Part shown: positions 45,319-54,286 of the stretch, one piece after another
How positions within the stretch are numbered: the stretch's first letter is position 1
How the letters are laid out: every line of letters begins with the position of its first letter
DNA from: an uncultured Erythrobacter sp.
GTDB lineage: Bacteria; Pseudomonadota; Alphaproteobacteria; Sphingomonadales; Sphingomonadaceae
Length of the DNA stretch: 64,000 nucleotides
Assembly (NCBI GenBank): GCA_947501215.1
Contig: CANMUS010000003.1
Location: forward strand, 62,001 to 126,000
Direction of reading: 5' to 3'
Notes under the pieces: generated by a model
What the model saw: the letters and a program-made list of their open reading frames with translations, nothing else
Databases searched by the model: none
What the model was told of the DNA's origin: nothing
Position numbers and translations under genes: made by a program

Positions 45319-46662
45319 GTGAGCGCGACCTCGACACCTGCCAAACTCGATCGGACGGCGATCCTGGCGATCTGGGCCATCGCCCTTCCTGCAATGGTCA
45401 CCAATGTTGCGACTGCGCTGATCGGGATTGGCGACATGTGGATTGTCGGCCAGCTTGGCGACGCCCCCACGCAAGGTGCGGTCGATGTCGGCGCCAAGCT
45501 GTTCGCGGCGCTGTTCACGGTCATGAATTTCCTGAAGACCGGCACGACCGGCCTCGTCGCGCAAACCGGCACGCGGTCGGGTCCGGCAGAGCAGGTAGCT
45601 GTGCTGATCCGCGGGCTGGTGGTCGGCCTCGCCATCGCTGCGTTGCTCCTCATAGCCAAACCGATCCTGCTGCCTGCACTGCTCGACGCGCTGGGCGCGC
45701 AAGGCGAGGTTCGCACTGCTGCCGTGATCTATGCCGACATCCGCTACTGGAGCGCCCCCGCAGTGCTCGCCAATTTCGCCATGGTCGGTTTCCTCGTCGG
45801 GCGGCGGCGGATGAAGACGGTGCTGGCGATCGAGGTGGGCTACAACCTCCTCAACGTCGCGCTCGGGTTGTGGCTGGCGCTGGGCCTCGAGTGGGGCATT
45901 GCCGGGATCGGTTGGTCGAGCTTCATCGCGGAATTCGCCAAGCTGGCTGCCTGTGTCGCAATCGTCGTTGCACTTACCGGATCGGACCTTCGCGATGCAG
46001 TCCGTGACCGTGCTTCGATCTCGCTTGCGGCGCTTAAACCCTTTCTCTCGGTCAATCGCGACCTGTTCCTGCGGACCGTGATCCTGATGGTCGCAATCTC
46101 GGCCCTCACGCGGCTCGGCGCGGAGCGCGGTGCAGTGGTGCTGGCCGCCAACGGCATCCTCTATCAGCTGTTCGTGTTCTCCGCGCTGTTGCTCGACGGG
46201 TTCGAGAATGCGGCGCAGGTACTCAATGGCGAGCGGCATGGCGAAGACGACCGCGACGGCTTCTTGACTTATATGCGTGCTATCCTGCTGCGCGGGCTCG
46301 GCATTGCCGCAATCCTGGCCGGAGTTTTTGCCGTCGCCGGTGGCTGGATCCTCGGGTCATTTGCAGCGACCGAGGCAGTGGCTGTCGAGGCTCGCGCTCT
46401 CGTGCCATGGCTGGTGGTCATACCGTTTGCGGGCGTTGCCGGGTTCGTGCTCGACGGCGTGTTCGTCGGGGCCAGCTGGACGCGCGCCCTGCTGCTCAGC
46501 ATGGCAGGAGCGTCCGTAGGCTATGCGCTTTTACTGTGGGTTACCTGGCCGCTGGGAAACGACGGCTTGTGGCTGTCTTTCGTGGCGTTCCTGGTGCTCA
46601 GAGCGATGCTGCAGCTGGCCCTGATCCCGCGGCTCATGCGCGCTGCGCGTCCTTCGGCCTGA
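45319..46662 (+). CDS. MATE family efflux transporter
   Basis: A 447-residue multidrug and toxin extrusion exporter with about 12 TM segments. Two MatE halves are visible: IALPAMVTNVATALIGIGDM at the start and FLRTVILMVAISALTRLGAE in the second half. GTG 45319 avoids overlap with the GST start; an in-frame ATG at 45250 exists but would lie inside the divergent gene. Its end overlaps the convergent cyclase gene by 29 bp. Confidence 0.87.
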   Translation: MSATSTPAKLDRTAILAIWAIALPAMVTNVATALIGIGDMWIVGQLGDAPTQGAVDVGAKLFAALFTVMNFLKTGTTGLVAQTGTRSGPAEQVAVLIRGLVVGLAIAALLLIAKPILLPALLDALGAQGEVRTAAVIYADIRYWSAPAVLANFAMVGFLVGRRRMKTVLAIEVGYNLLNVALGLWLALGLEWGIAGIGWSSFIAEFAKLAACVAIVVALTGSDLRDAVRDRASISLAALKPFLSVNRDLFLRTVILMVAISALTRLGAERGAVVLAANGILYQLFVFSALLLDGFENAAQVLNGERHGEDDRDGFLTYMRAILLRGLGIAAILAGVFAVAGGWILGSFAATEAVAVEARALVPWLVVIPFAGVAGFVLDGVFVGASWTRALLLSMAGASVGYALLLWVTWPLGNDGLWLSFVAFLVLRAMLQLALIPRLMRAARPSA

Positions 46663-47827
46663 ACTCGGTCACGACGTTCGCCTTCTTCTCGCGGCAGACG
46701 CGGTTGCGACCGCTTTCCTTGGCACGGTAAAGTTCGGCATCGGCACGTGCGAACAGCTTGCCATAGCCCTCGCCCGCCTCGCGCCCGGCAACGCCGAAGC
46801 TGGCAGACAGGCGGTTGTTACTCGGCATACCCGGCACCGCCGTCTCCGAGAACCGCCGGCGGACGCGCTCGGCCATCGCCTCCGCGCGTTCATCATCGCA
46901 ATTCCATGCGAGGATACAGAACTCCTCGCCGCCGATGCGCCCGGCAATATCGCTGTTACGGATCATGTCGGCAATGACGCCCCCGAACGCTGCGATCGCC
47001 TTGTCGCCGACCTGGTGGCCGTAGACGTCATTCACCGCCTTGAAGTGATCGATATCGGCGACCACCAGCCCCACTGGTACGCCTTCCTGCTTGGCCCGCT
47101 CGATGATGGCGATTGCGTCCTGCTCGAAAGCGCGGCGCGCGCGCAGGCCGGTGAGCATATCGCGTTCCCCGCGCTCACGTTCGGCAATCACCATGTCCCA
47201 TGCGCACGCCCCGATCAGGGCCACGCCGGTCATCAGCGAGGCGACCGTCACCGCCACGCTCAGCACCGAGTAATAGATGGACTCGCGATAGGCCGATGCG
47301 TCCGATCCACCCGCGATGATCAGCGTCAACACCGGCCGGACGAGAAAATTGACGGCCGCGAAAGCGAATAGCACCGCAATCAGCGTGTCGATTGCATTGC
47401 GGCGTTGCACGTTGAACAGCGCCATCGTGCCGATGACCATCATCACGCCATAGCCCGTATTGATGATGTAGAGCCGCGGCCCCGTATCGTTCGACAGGAA
47501 TATAGCCGCGGCCAGCGTGAGGGCGGAGATCACGTAGACCACGGCCAGCGCCCGGATCGAGACATGCTGCCCCACGCGCTTCGCGGCTGCCCAGATCAAA
47601 GCGCCCGTCCCCAGCGTATAAAGCACCTGCGTTGCGTGAAAGACGTAGAACGCCCCCGGATCGGGCACGAGATGGGTGACCAAGAAACCGAGGCCGAGGC
47701 AGAAATAGGCGGACGCAAAGCCGAGCACGTATGAACCCATGTTCCCGCGCTTCCACAGCACGAGAAACATCGCCATGAAAATCAATGCCATGGCCGGTGT
47801 AATAAGTCCGAGTATCTGCTCGCGCAT
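46634..47827 (-). CDS. Membrane-bound diguanylate cyclase (GGDEF)
   Basis: A 397-residue c-di-GMP synthase. Six to seven TM segments occupy residues 1-210, then the GGDEF domain with MLTGLRARRAFEQD, the active loop GRIGGEEFCIL (GGEEF) and, five residues before it, the RNSD inhibitory I-site (RxxD), so product feedback is likely. No other sensory domain is seen; the membrane part may sense a lipophilic or physical signal. Confidence 0.92.
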   Translation of the reverse strand: MREQILGLITPAMALIFMAMFLVLWKRGNMGSYVLGFASAYFCLGLGFLVTHLVPDPGAFYVFHATQVLYTLGTGALIWAAAKRVGQHVSIRALAVVYVISALTLAAAIFLSNDTGPRLYIINTGYGVMMVIGTMALFNVQRRNAIDTLIAVLFAFAAVNFLVRPVLTLIIAGGSDASAYRESIYYSVLSVAVTVASLMTGVALIGACAWDMVIAERERGERDMLTGLRARRAFEQDAIAIIERAKQEGVPVGLVVADIDHFKAVNDVYGHQVGDKAIAAFGGVIADMIRNSDIAGRIGGEEFCILAWNCDDERAEAMAERVRRRFSETAVPGMPSNNRLSASFGVAGREAGEGYGKLFARADAELYRAKESGRNRVCREKKANVVTEFRPKDAQRA

Positions 47828-48104
47828 GATGTCGCGTAAAACCCCCTGTCGGCGTCCTAGAGACCGTTACTTAATAAGTCCTCACTTTTTTCTTGGTTTT
47901 GTCCGGAAATCCCGAACGAAATCAGTGGCTGCATGCAACCCGATGCAAGCTCGCCCCGCAAGAACGTCGGACGCCCTGTGATATCGGGCAACGGTTCTCG
48001 CACACCGCGCTTGCCCCTGCGCCCTGCGGCCATTATCTGGCCCAACATACCTGCCGGGCGCGCGCCGTCCGCTTATCCCATTTAGATCACGAAGGACCCG
48101 CCCG

Positions 48105-49778
48105 ATGGCCGCGCAATACGCATTCGTCATGAAGGACATGACCAAGACTTTCCCCGGCGCGCAGAAGCCGGTGCTGAGCAATATCAACCTGCAGTTCTAT
48201 CGCGGGGCGAAGATCGGCATCGTCGGGCCTAACGGCGCGGGCAAGTCCACCCTCATCAAGATCATGGCCGGCATCGATACCGACATTTCGGGCGAGGCCT
48301 GGCCGGGCGAGAACATCACTGTAGGCTATCTGGAGCAGGAACCCGAGCTGGACGAGAGCAAGACCGTGCTCGAAAACGTCAAGGACGGTGCGCGCGACAT
48401 CGCCGACAAGGTCGATGAATACAACGCGATCGCCGCGCAGATGGCCGAACCCGATGCCGATTTCGAAGCGCTGGGCGACAAGATGGCCGCGCTCCAGACC
48501 GAAATCGACGCAGTCGACGGCTGGACGCTCGACAACCAGCTCGAAATCGCGATGGAGGCCCTGCGCTGCCCGCCGGGCGACAGCCCCGTCACCGATCTTT
48601 CGGGCGGCGAGAAACGCCGTGTCGCGCTGACCCGCCTGCTGATCCAGAAGCCCGACATCCTGCTGCTGGACGAGCCGACCAACCACCTCGATGCCGAAAG
48701 CGTCGAATGGCTCGAAAACCACCTCAAGGAATATGCCGGCGCCGTGCTGATGATCACCCACGATCGCTACTTCCTCGACAATGTGGTGGAGTGGATCCTC
48801 GAACTCGACCGCGGCAGCTACTATCCGTACGAAGGCAATTACTCGACCTATCTCGAAAAGAAGGCCAAGCGGCTCGAGCAGGAAAGCCGCGAGGAAAGCG
48901 GGCGGCAGAAATCGCTCAGCCGTGAGCTCGAATGGATCCGGCAGACGCCGTCTGCGCGCCAGACCAAGTCCAAGGCGCGTATCCGCAAGTTCGAAGAACT
49001 CCAGGAAAGCCAGAAGGACCGCAAGCCGGGCAAGGCGCAGATCGTCATCCAGGTGCCCGAACGGCTCGGCGGCAAGGTGATCGAGGCCAAGGGCCTGACC
49101 AAGTCCTATGGTGACAAGCTGCTCTTCGAAAACCTCGACTTCATGCTGCCCCCGGGCGGCATCGTCGGCGTGATCGGGCCGAACGGCGCAGGCAAATCCA
49201 CCCTGTTCAAGATCATCACCGGGCAGGAGGAACCCGACAGCGGCAGCATCGAGATCGGCAGCACCGTCCACCTCGGCTATGTCGACCAGAGCCGCGACGA
49301 CCTGAACCCGAAGAACAACGTGTGGGAGGAAATCTCCGACGGGCTCGACTACATGAAGGTCAACGGCCACGACACCTCCACGCGGGCCTACGTCGGCGCG
49401 TTCAACTTCAAGGGCGCGGACCAGCAGAAGAACGTCGGCAAGCTGTCGGGCGGCGAACGCAACCGCGTGCACATGGCCAAGATGCTGAAGGAAGGCGGCA
49501 ACGTGCTGCTGCTGGACGAGCCGACCAACGACCTCGACGTGGAAACGCTCGGCGCGCTGGAAGAGGCGATCGAGAACTTCGCCGGCTGCGCCGTGGTCAT
49601 CTCGCACGACCGCTTCTTCCTCGACCGCCTTGCAACGCACATCCTCGCCTTCGAAGGCAACAGCCACGTCGAATGGTTCGAAGGCAACTTCGAAGCTTAC
49701 GAGGAGGACAAGCGGCGCAGGCTGGGCGATGCTGCGGATCGGCCGACACGGCTGGCGTACAAGAAGCTGACGCGATAA
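48105..49778 (+). CDS. ettA: Energy-dependent translational throttle protein EttA
   Basis: A 557-residue ABC-F protein that gates 70S ribosomes at low ATP. Two ABC modules: GPNGAGKSTL (both halves), LSGGEKRRVALTRLL and LSGGERNRVHMAKML signatures, LLDEPTNHLD and LLDEPTNDLD Walker B. The EttA-type arm is recognisable from WTLDNQLEIAMEALRCPPGD. Start ATG 48105 fits the family. Confidence 0.94.
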   Translation: MAAQYAFVMKDMTKTFPGAQKPVLSNINLQFYRGAKIGIVGPNGAGKSTLIKIMAGIDTDISGEAWPGENITVGYLEQEPELDESKTVLENVKDGARDIADKVDEYNAIAAQMAEPDADFEALGDKMAALQTEIDAVDGWTLDNQLEIAMEALRCPPGDSPVTDLSGGEKRRVALTRLLIQKPDILLLDEPTNHLDAESVEWLENHLKEYAGAVLMITHDRYFLDNVVEWILELDRGSYYPYEGNYSTYLEKKAKRLEQESREESGRQKSLSRELEWIRQTPSARQTKSKARIRKFEELQESQKDRKPGKAQIVIQVPERLGGKVIEAKGLTKSYGDKLLFENLDFMLPPGGIVGVIGPNGAGKSTLFKIITGQEEPDSGSIEIGSTVHLGYVDQSRDDLNPKNNVWEEISDGLDYMKVNGHDTSTRAYVGAFNFKGADQQKNVGKLSGGERNRVHMAKMLKEGGNVLLLDEPTNDLDVETLGALEEAIENFAGCAVVISHDRFFLDRLATHILAFEGNSHVEWFEGNFEAYEEDKRRRLGDAADRPTRLAYKKLTR

Positions 49779-49789
49779 TTGGCCCGCTG

Positions 49790-49822
49790 CGGGTCGTTAG
49801 CAGACTGGCAGCTAGCGACCCG
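49790..49822 (+). terminator. Hairpin after ettA
   Basis: 12-bp stem with one wobble (CGGGTCGTTAGC / GCTAGCGACCCG) and a 9-nt loop, 12 bp after the stop. No U-tract follows, so it may stop transcription only with help or stabilise the mRNA. Confidence 0.45.
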
Positions 49823-49859
49823 ATTGCGGACGTTCAAATGCGCCAGCGATGGATATGGA

Positions 49860-50336
49860 TTATCGCTGGTGTTTGGCGGGTTCGAGCGAGATAATCTGGT
49901 CAACGATCATTAGGTGCTCGTAGCTGGCGGTGTGGCCAAAGTTCCCTGGCACCTTGGTTCGTCTACCCACAAACTCGATGCGATGGATACCATCAGGCAG
50001 GTTGTCATCCAGTTCAACGTTATCCGCGAACTCAAGCCAAATGCCGCGCTTTGCCATCCAATCGCACGTATCTGCTGGGTCAGGACAGAAGTTAGTCCAT
50101 TCCCACCCGTGCTCCCAAAGACCACTCCATCGCTCTGCAGGTAGCATTTCATAGCAGTCAGGGTCATCAGGGCGCCACTCGATGAAACCACCAAAGCGAA
50201 CCTCGTTCAAGCAGGTTTGGACCATGCCCGGATGGGATTCCCGGAACGCGGCAAACTCATCATCCGAGATAGCAGGTTCAGGTTGCTCGCAACCGAGAAG
50301 TAGCGCCAGCAAAGGTAGGACAAAGATAGCTTTCAC
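49860..50336 (-). CDS. Putative lipoprotein, function unknown
   Basis: A 158-residue protein if GTG 50336 is used: MKAIFVLPLLALLLGC gives a lipobox (LLGC) with Cys16, then a short acidic linker (EQPEPAISDDE) and a domain with four more Cys (CLNEV, CYEML, CPDPADTC). No family recognised. The upstream frame continues to 50480 but without export logic. It is more A/T-rich than its neighbours, suggesting a recent arrival or poor conservation. Confidence 0.6.
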   Translation of the reverse strand: MKAIFVLPLLALLLGCEQPEPAISDDEFAAFRESHPGMVQTCLNEVRFGGFIEWRPDDPDCYEMLPAERWSGLWEHGWEWTNFCPDPADTCDWMAKRGIWLEFADNVELDDNLPDGIHRIEFVGRRTKVPGNFGHTASYEHLMIVDQIISLEPAKHQR

Positions 50337-50641
50337 CAAACGACTATGAAACGCTTCGCTGCCGATGACAATTAGACGCACTCGCTTGGTCCGCTTTCCA
50401 CCCCACAGAAAGACATTGGGAAGAATCCGTCGACTACCTGAGAGCGGACGTTGGGTTTGCGCTTCGGCATAACAGGCCACTTTCGCCTTCGGCCCGCGTT
50501 AGTTGATCCTCGCAAACCAAACGTGGTATCCTCTCGGCCAGCCTCTTTGATCAGGCCGCCGCTTTCCTACCTAGCGTCTCGCTGATACCGAGGTAATCCT
50601 CTTTGGCAGACGAGGTCTGTATTTCTTGACACCAATGCTTG

Positions 50642-50662
50642 CCCCCCGGGGGGGGGGGGGGG
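50642..50662 (+). repeat. C6G15 homopolymer tract
   Basis: Six C (50642-50647) directly followed by fifteen G (50648-50662). A run this long is prone to slippage in replication and in sequencing. Confidence 0.9.
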
Positions 50663-50806
50663 ATATCCAAGTTTGGCACGCTGCGAATTGAACTGGCCTA
50701 CTGTTTACAAACGATTTTTTGGCGATCGCAATAGACGACAGGGTGTCGCCTTTGTCGCCACTGTGTCGCTTTCGTCCCGCTCTCCCGCCTCGCTCCGCCG
50801 CTGCGT

Positions 50807-50836
50807 TTGACACCCCCCACCCGGGTTTGACACAAT
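50807..50836 (+). promoter_or_regulatory. Candidate promoter of the FKBP gene
   Basis: TTGACA at 50807-50812, 18-bp spacer, then CACAAT at 50831-50836. A second TTGACA at 50827 overlaps. The gene start is 83 bp downstream. Confidence 0.4.
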
Positions 50837-50918
50837 AGCGCCCAACGCGCTCGATCCACGAGCGCTTTCCCGAGCGGCGCATCCCTCGCGCCGCGAACAC
50901 GAAATTCAAAGGAATACC

Positions 50919-51356
50919 ATGACCACACCCAGCAACGGTGACACCGTGACCATCGACTACGTCCTCAAGCGCGGCGACGGGCAGGAGATCGGCAATACGT
51001 CCGAAGTCGGCCCGCAGACCGTCCAGCTTGGCGCAGGCCAGATCTTCCCGGCGATCGAGGAAGCGCTGACCGGCATGGAAGTCGGCGACAGCAAGACCGT
51101 TTCCATCGCCAGCGACAACGCCTTCGGCCCGCGCCGCGAGGAGCTGGTGATCGACATCCCGCGCGCCAACCTGCCCGCAGAGCCCGCTCCGCAGCCGGGC
51201 ATGGCCATGCAGGCGCAGACGCCCGAGGGCCAGCCGATGACGCTCTACATCCTCGAAGTGGGCGACGAGCAGGTGAAGGCCGACGGCAACCACCCGCTCG
51301 CCGGCGAGGACGTGACCTTCGACCTCACCCTGCGCGACATAAAGCAGGCCGCCTGA
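50919..51356 (+). CDS. FKBP-type peptidyl-prolyl isomerase (SlyD-like)
   Basis: A 145-residue FKBP-fold prolyl isomerase. Residues 1-60 hold the FKBP core (GDTVTIDYVLKRGDGQEIG, LGAGQIFPAIEEALTGM), the insert-in-flap region follows (VIDIPRANLP), and GEDVTFDLTLRDI ends it. No His/Cys-rich metal tail, so it is SlyD-like in fold but lacks the nickel-binding end. ATG 50919 follows AAGGAA. Confidence 0.92.
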   Translation: MTTPSNGDTVTIDYVLKRGDGQEIGNTSEVGPQTVQLGAGQIFPAIEEALTGMEVGDSKTVSIASDNAFGPRREELVIDIPRANLPAEPAPQPGMAMQAQTPEGQPMTLYILEVGDEQVKADGNHPLAGEDVTFDLTLRDIKQAA

Positions 51357-51406
51357 TGCGCCGGGTTCGGTCGGCGGGGGGATCTGTACCATCCGTCGGC
51401 CCAACC

Positions 51407-52234
51407 CTATTCCTTCAAATCGCCCACCGATTGCCGCTCGACGATATCGAACGGGACGGACACTTGCCTTGACTGCACCCCGCGACGACCAACCTGATCG
51501 GCGAGAAGTCGGCCCGCTGCCTCGCCCATCGCCTCGCACGGCTGGCGCACGGTAGTCAGCTGCGGGCGGACCTGCGTGGCCACCGCATTGTCGTCGTAAC
51601 CGACCAGCGAAATATCGCCGGGAATCGCAATGCCGACGGCTTTGGCCGCGTCGATGACTCCAGCGGCCATCTCGTCGTTGCTGGCGAAGATTGCGGTCGG
51701 CTTGGCGGCAAACAAAGCCGGTGCTTCGCGTTTGCCGGATTCGCGGGTGAAGTCCCCCCTGCCGACCAGCGCTTGATCGACCCGAAGACCCTTTGCGGCC
51801 AATGCATTGGCATAGCCGTTGTAACGACGCAGACTGACAAGATGGGCTTGCGGTCCGCACAAGATGGCAATGCGACGATGACCTCGCTCGGTCAGAACGC
51901 CGACGAGCGCAGAGGCGGCGGCGAATTCGTCCATACCGACGATGTTATCGCGGTCGGGATCGAGCAGGGCAGCGATCCGCACTATCGGAACGCCGCGGGC
52001 CTCGGCGATCGAAAGCAACGGGCGATCATCCGAAAGCGGTGGGGTCAGCGCGATCCCGGCGTGGTCGGATGCCCGCAGCACGTCGACCGATTTTGTCCCG
52101 CTGCCGTAGACATTGATAGCCTCGACGCCGAGCCCGGCAAGTTTACAGGTGCGCTCCAACCCCAAGCGAACGCGGGACGCGTAATCGCCCCCTGGATTAT
52201 CGGAGAGTAACAGTACTTTTTTTGCTGCATTCAT
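51407..52234 (-). CDS. LacI-type sugar-binding domain protein lacking the HTH
   Basis: A 275-residue protein matching the effector-binding core of LacI/GalR repressors (VLLLSDNPGGDYASRVRLGL, GHRRIAILCGP, AIFASNDEMAAGVIDAAK, ISLVGYDDNAVATQVRP, LTTVRQPCEAMGEAAGRLL), but beginning at the point where the DNA-binding domain should already have passed. ATG 52234 follows a good GAGGGGAC site, so it is not simply a truncated 5' end with no start. A LacI-operator-like palindrome lies 19 bp upstream. It may be a sensor that works with another factor. Confidence 0.85.
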   Translation of the reverse strand: MNAAKKVLLLSDNPGGDYASRVRLGLERTCKLAGLGVEAINVYGSGTKSVDVLRASDHAGIALTPPLSDDRPLLSIAEARGVPIVRIAALLDPDRDNIVGMDEFAAASALVGVLTERGHRRIAILCGPQAHLVSLRRYNGYANALAAKGLRVDQALVGRGDFTRESGKREAPALFAAKPTAIFASNDEMAAGVIDAAKAVGIAIPGDISLVGYDDNAVATQVRPQLTTVRQPCEAMGEAAGRLLADQVGRRGVQSRQVSVPFDIVERQSVGDLKE

Positions 52235-52252
52235 CCCAAGTCCCCTCGTCTT

Positions 52253-52276
52253 ATTGATGGTACCGCTACCATCAAT
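52253..52276. promoter_or_regulatory. LacI-family operator-like palindrome
   Basis: ATTGATGGTA (52253-52262), 4-nt CCGC, TACCATCAAT (52267-52276): perfect 10-bp arms, with the TGGTA/TACCA half-sites common in LacI-family operators. It lies 19 bp upstream of the HTH-less gene's start. Confidence 0.7.
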
Positions 52277-52326
52277 TCCAGAAAACTTGGTTAAGACTCG
52301 TATGGAACACCACAATATCTAGTCAG

Positions 52327-52356
52327 GAAAAAGGGCGAGCCGAGGCCCGCCCTTCG
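52327..52356 (-). terminator. Intrinsic terminator of the ompA-like gene
   Basis: On the minus strand AAGGGCGGGCCTCGG then CTCGCCCTTTTTCC forms a GC-rich hairpin followed by a T-run, 21 bp after the OmpA-family stop. Confidence 0.8.
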
Positions 52357-52376
52357 GTCCTGGAAACTTGTACCGC

Positions 52377-53264
52377 TCAGCCTTCCTCGGCCGCCTTGCT
52401 GACGAGGATGTTGACCGACACGCGGCGGTTCTGGCGACGGCCTTCCGCGGTCGAATTATCCGCTGCCGGATCGGCTTCAGCGAAACCGGTCGGGGTCAGC
52501 ATGCGCCAGGGCTTCCAGCCGCATTCCTGCTGGAGGATGTTGACCACGCGCGCCGCGCGCCGCTCGCTCAGCGTCTGGTTGTAATCCTGATCGCCGACCG
52601 AATCCGTGTAACCGACGACCAGCAGCAGCGCATTGCTCATGCTGTCGGCCTGGCTGGCAGCCTGGCATAGCTGCGCACGGTCGCCCTGCCCGACCGACCA
52701 TTTGTCGGTGTCGAAATAGACGTTGGTGACGCCCTTCACATTGTAGTTGTCGATATTGCCCATGCGCCCGCGCAGCGCCTCGGCGGCGGCGGTGTTGGTG
52801 TCGATATCGGCGCGCTGTTCGGCAAAGCGCTGCGAGGTGCCGGCCTGGATCATCTGCGCGGTCTCGAGATCGTCGTTCTTCAACTTGATCTCGCTGGCGA
52901 GCAGCATCTCGCCGGCCTGCATGGTTTCGACCTCGACCGGGATGCCGTTCAGCAGGTCCTGCGCGGTGAGCGAGGTGCGGCCAAGGCCGAGAAAACCGCC
53001 GGTGCCGCGGATCTCGGTGTTGGGTTCAACGGTGATGACGGAATTCGTGCCATCGGCGCTGGTGACCTGGATCTGGTCGCCGCGGCGGGCGGTAATCACG
53101 CCGTCAATGTTCGGTCCTTCGACCGGGGTCGCGCCATAGACCGTGGTGAGGACTTCGCCGTCTTGCGCAGGCTCGATCTCCTGCGCAGACAGCGTGCCGG
53201 CTGCGGGCAGCGTCACTAACGCGACGAGGGCAAGGCGCGAGGCCGTGCTGGTTCGAATTGTCAT
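52377..53264 (-). CDS. OmpA family protein with DUF5666-like N-terminal domain
   Basis: A 295-residue exported protein. Signal peptide (LALVALVTLPAAGTLSAQE), then a strand-rich part (VYGATPVEGPNIDGVIT, VITVEPNTEIRGTGGFLG) resembling DUF5666, a helical linker about 130-175, and a C-terminal OmpA peptidoglycan-binding domain with NVYFDTDKWSVGQGDR and DQDYNQTLSERRAARV. It would anchor the envelope to peptidoglycan. No beta barrel is present. Confidence 0.88.
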   Translation of the reverse strand: MTIRTSTASRLALVALVTLPAAGTLSAQEIEPAQDGEVLTTVYGATPVEGPNIDGVITARRGDQIQVTSADGTNSVITVEPNTEIRGTGGFLGLGRTSLTAQDLLNGIPVEVETMQAGEMLLASEIKLKNDDLETAQMIQAGTSQRFAEQRADIDTNTAAAEALRGRMGNIDNYNVKGVTNVYFDTDKWSVGQGDRAQLCQAASQADSMSNALLLVVGYTDSVGDQDYNQTLSERRAARVVNILQQECGWKPWRMLTPTGFAEADPAADNSTAEGRRQNRRVSVNILVSKAAEEG

Positions 53265-53532
53265 ATTGATACTCCTTCATGTACGACAGCGTGCCTCGGC
53301 CAATGCGACCGTTTGGTTCGCCTCCCCCTGTGAGACTTGGCTCGCTGTCCCGACCCCCGATGTTTCTTGTCGACAGGCGATATGCAGTCCCCGCGGGGGT
53401 GATCGCCTGCGCCCGCAATCGGCCTGCCACATTTCTGCCACATGAACCATTGGCTTTGGAGGTTGGTGGGAGGGGGTGGCTTGGGCGCAAACTGCGGCGA
53501 AGCGTTGTTCAGGCTTCGGCCGCACGCCTCGC

Positions 53533-54102
53533 TCAAGGCGAAATCCAGCGCCCCTCGTCACCGATGAACAGCGCGCGGCGATGGCCGGTATGGGCGAGGC
53601 TGAACCAGTCCGCCTCCTTGATCTGGACCAGCAATAGGGCGAAGTTCTCGCGCGCGGGGTTCACCTGATCGTCCGTCGGCTCGACGCCTTCGAACTCCGC
53701 TGGCAGACCGCTGGTCGGCTGGTCGGACTGCTCGCCAGGTCCGCTCCCGAGGTAGCAACGCCGGGCAAAGTTGTCGCTCTGCGACCATGCGCTGTCGACC
53801 GCTTGGCCGGTCGTGACGATCCGCCCGGTCCCTCGCAGACGTAACTGCAATTTCGCCTGCTTGTCGTAAGCGAGGACGCCGATCCGCTTATCGTCTTCGA
53901 TCACCGCAACCTTGGGCGAGCGGGCATCGGTGTGAAACCGCAGCGTCCAGCTCTCGGGATCGAAGCCGCGCAGCACCATCACCCGTGCGTCGGCATCGGC
54001 GGTGGCGACGACCGGCGTGTGCATCGGCGATCTGCGATTGGCGGCGCCATCTGTTAGGCGCTGTGCGATATCGTTGCGGATTGCGTCGAAGGTTGAAAGC
54101 AT
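53533..54102 (-). CDS. Pyridoxamine 5'-phosphate oxidase family protein
   Basis: A 189-residue FMN-binding split-barrel protein. Family traits are VVATADADARVMVLRGFDPE, LRFHTDARSPKVAVIEDDKR, LQLRLRGTGRI and the C-terminal EADWFSLAHTGHRRALF with WISP at the end. True PdxH is usually longer and more conserved, so this is a PNPOx-like protein of unknown substrate. Start 54102 (MLSTFDAI) fits the family; a longer frame adds non-conserved residues. Confidence 0.84.
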   Translation of the reverse strand: MLSTFDAIRNDIAQRLTDGAANRRSPMHTPVVATADADARVMVLRGFDPESWTLRFHTDARSPKVAVIEDDKRIGVLAYDKQAKLQLRLRGTGRIVTTGQAVDSAWSQSDNFARRCYLGSGPGEQSDQPTSGLPAEFEGVEPTDDQVNPARENFALLLVQIKEADWFSLAHTGHRRALFIGDEGRWISP

Positions 54103-54286
54103 CGCTGCCGCCTTGCACCGCCAAGCTCGACCTGCCAAGCTCGATTCCGTTCAGACTACTACAGGCCAACATTAACGGTAGGTCGACAGACCGGTTCAGA
54201 TTGGGGTCAGCCCGAACTGATACAAACAGCGACAGTGAAACGAGCCGCAGGTGGTGGAGCGGCTGGTAAAGCGGAAGGAACGCTCC

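Larger units (their letters stand above)
50337..50918. other. 582-bp intergenic region with a G15 tract
   Basis: No gene that I can support. It contains six C then fifteen G at 50642-50662, and two TTGACA boxes near 50807 and 50827 upstream of the FKBP gene. Confidence 0.6.

Noticed and set aside
48087..49667. Long antisense frame opposite ettA
   Set aside because: ettA has all ABC-F motifs; the antisense product has no domain.
53380..53415. GGCGAT...CCCCGCGGGG...ATCGCC nested palindrome upstream of the OmpA-like gene
   Set aside because: It is small and far from any clear promoter; it could be a chance structure in GC-rich DNA, so it was not listed as a feature.
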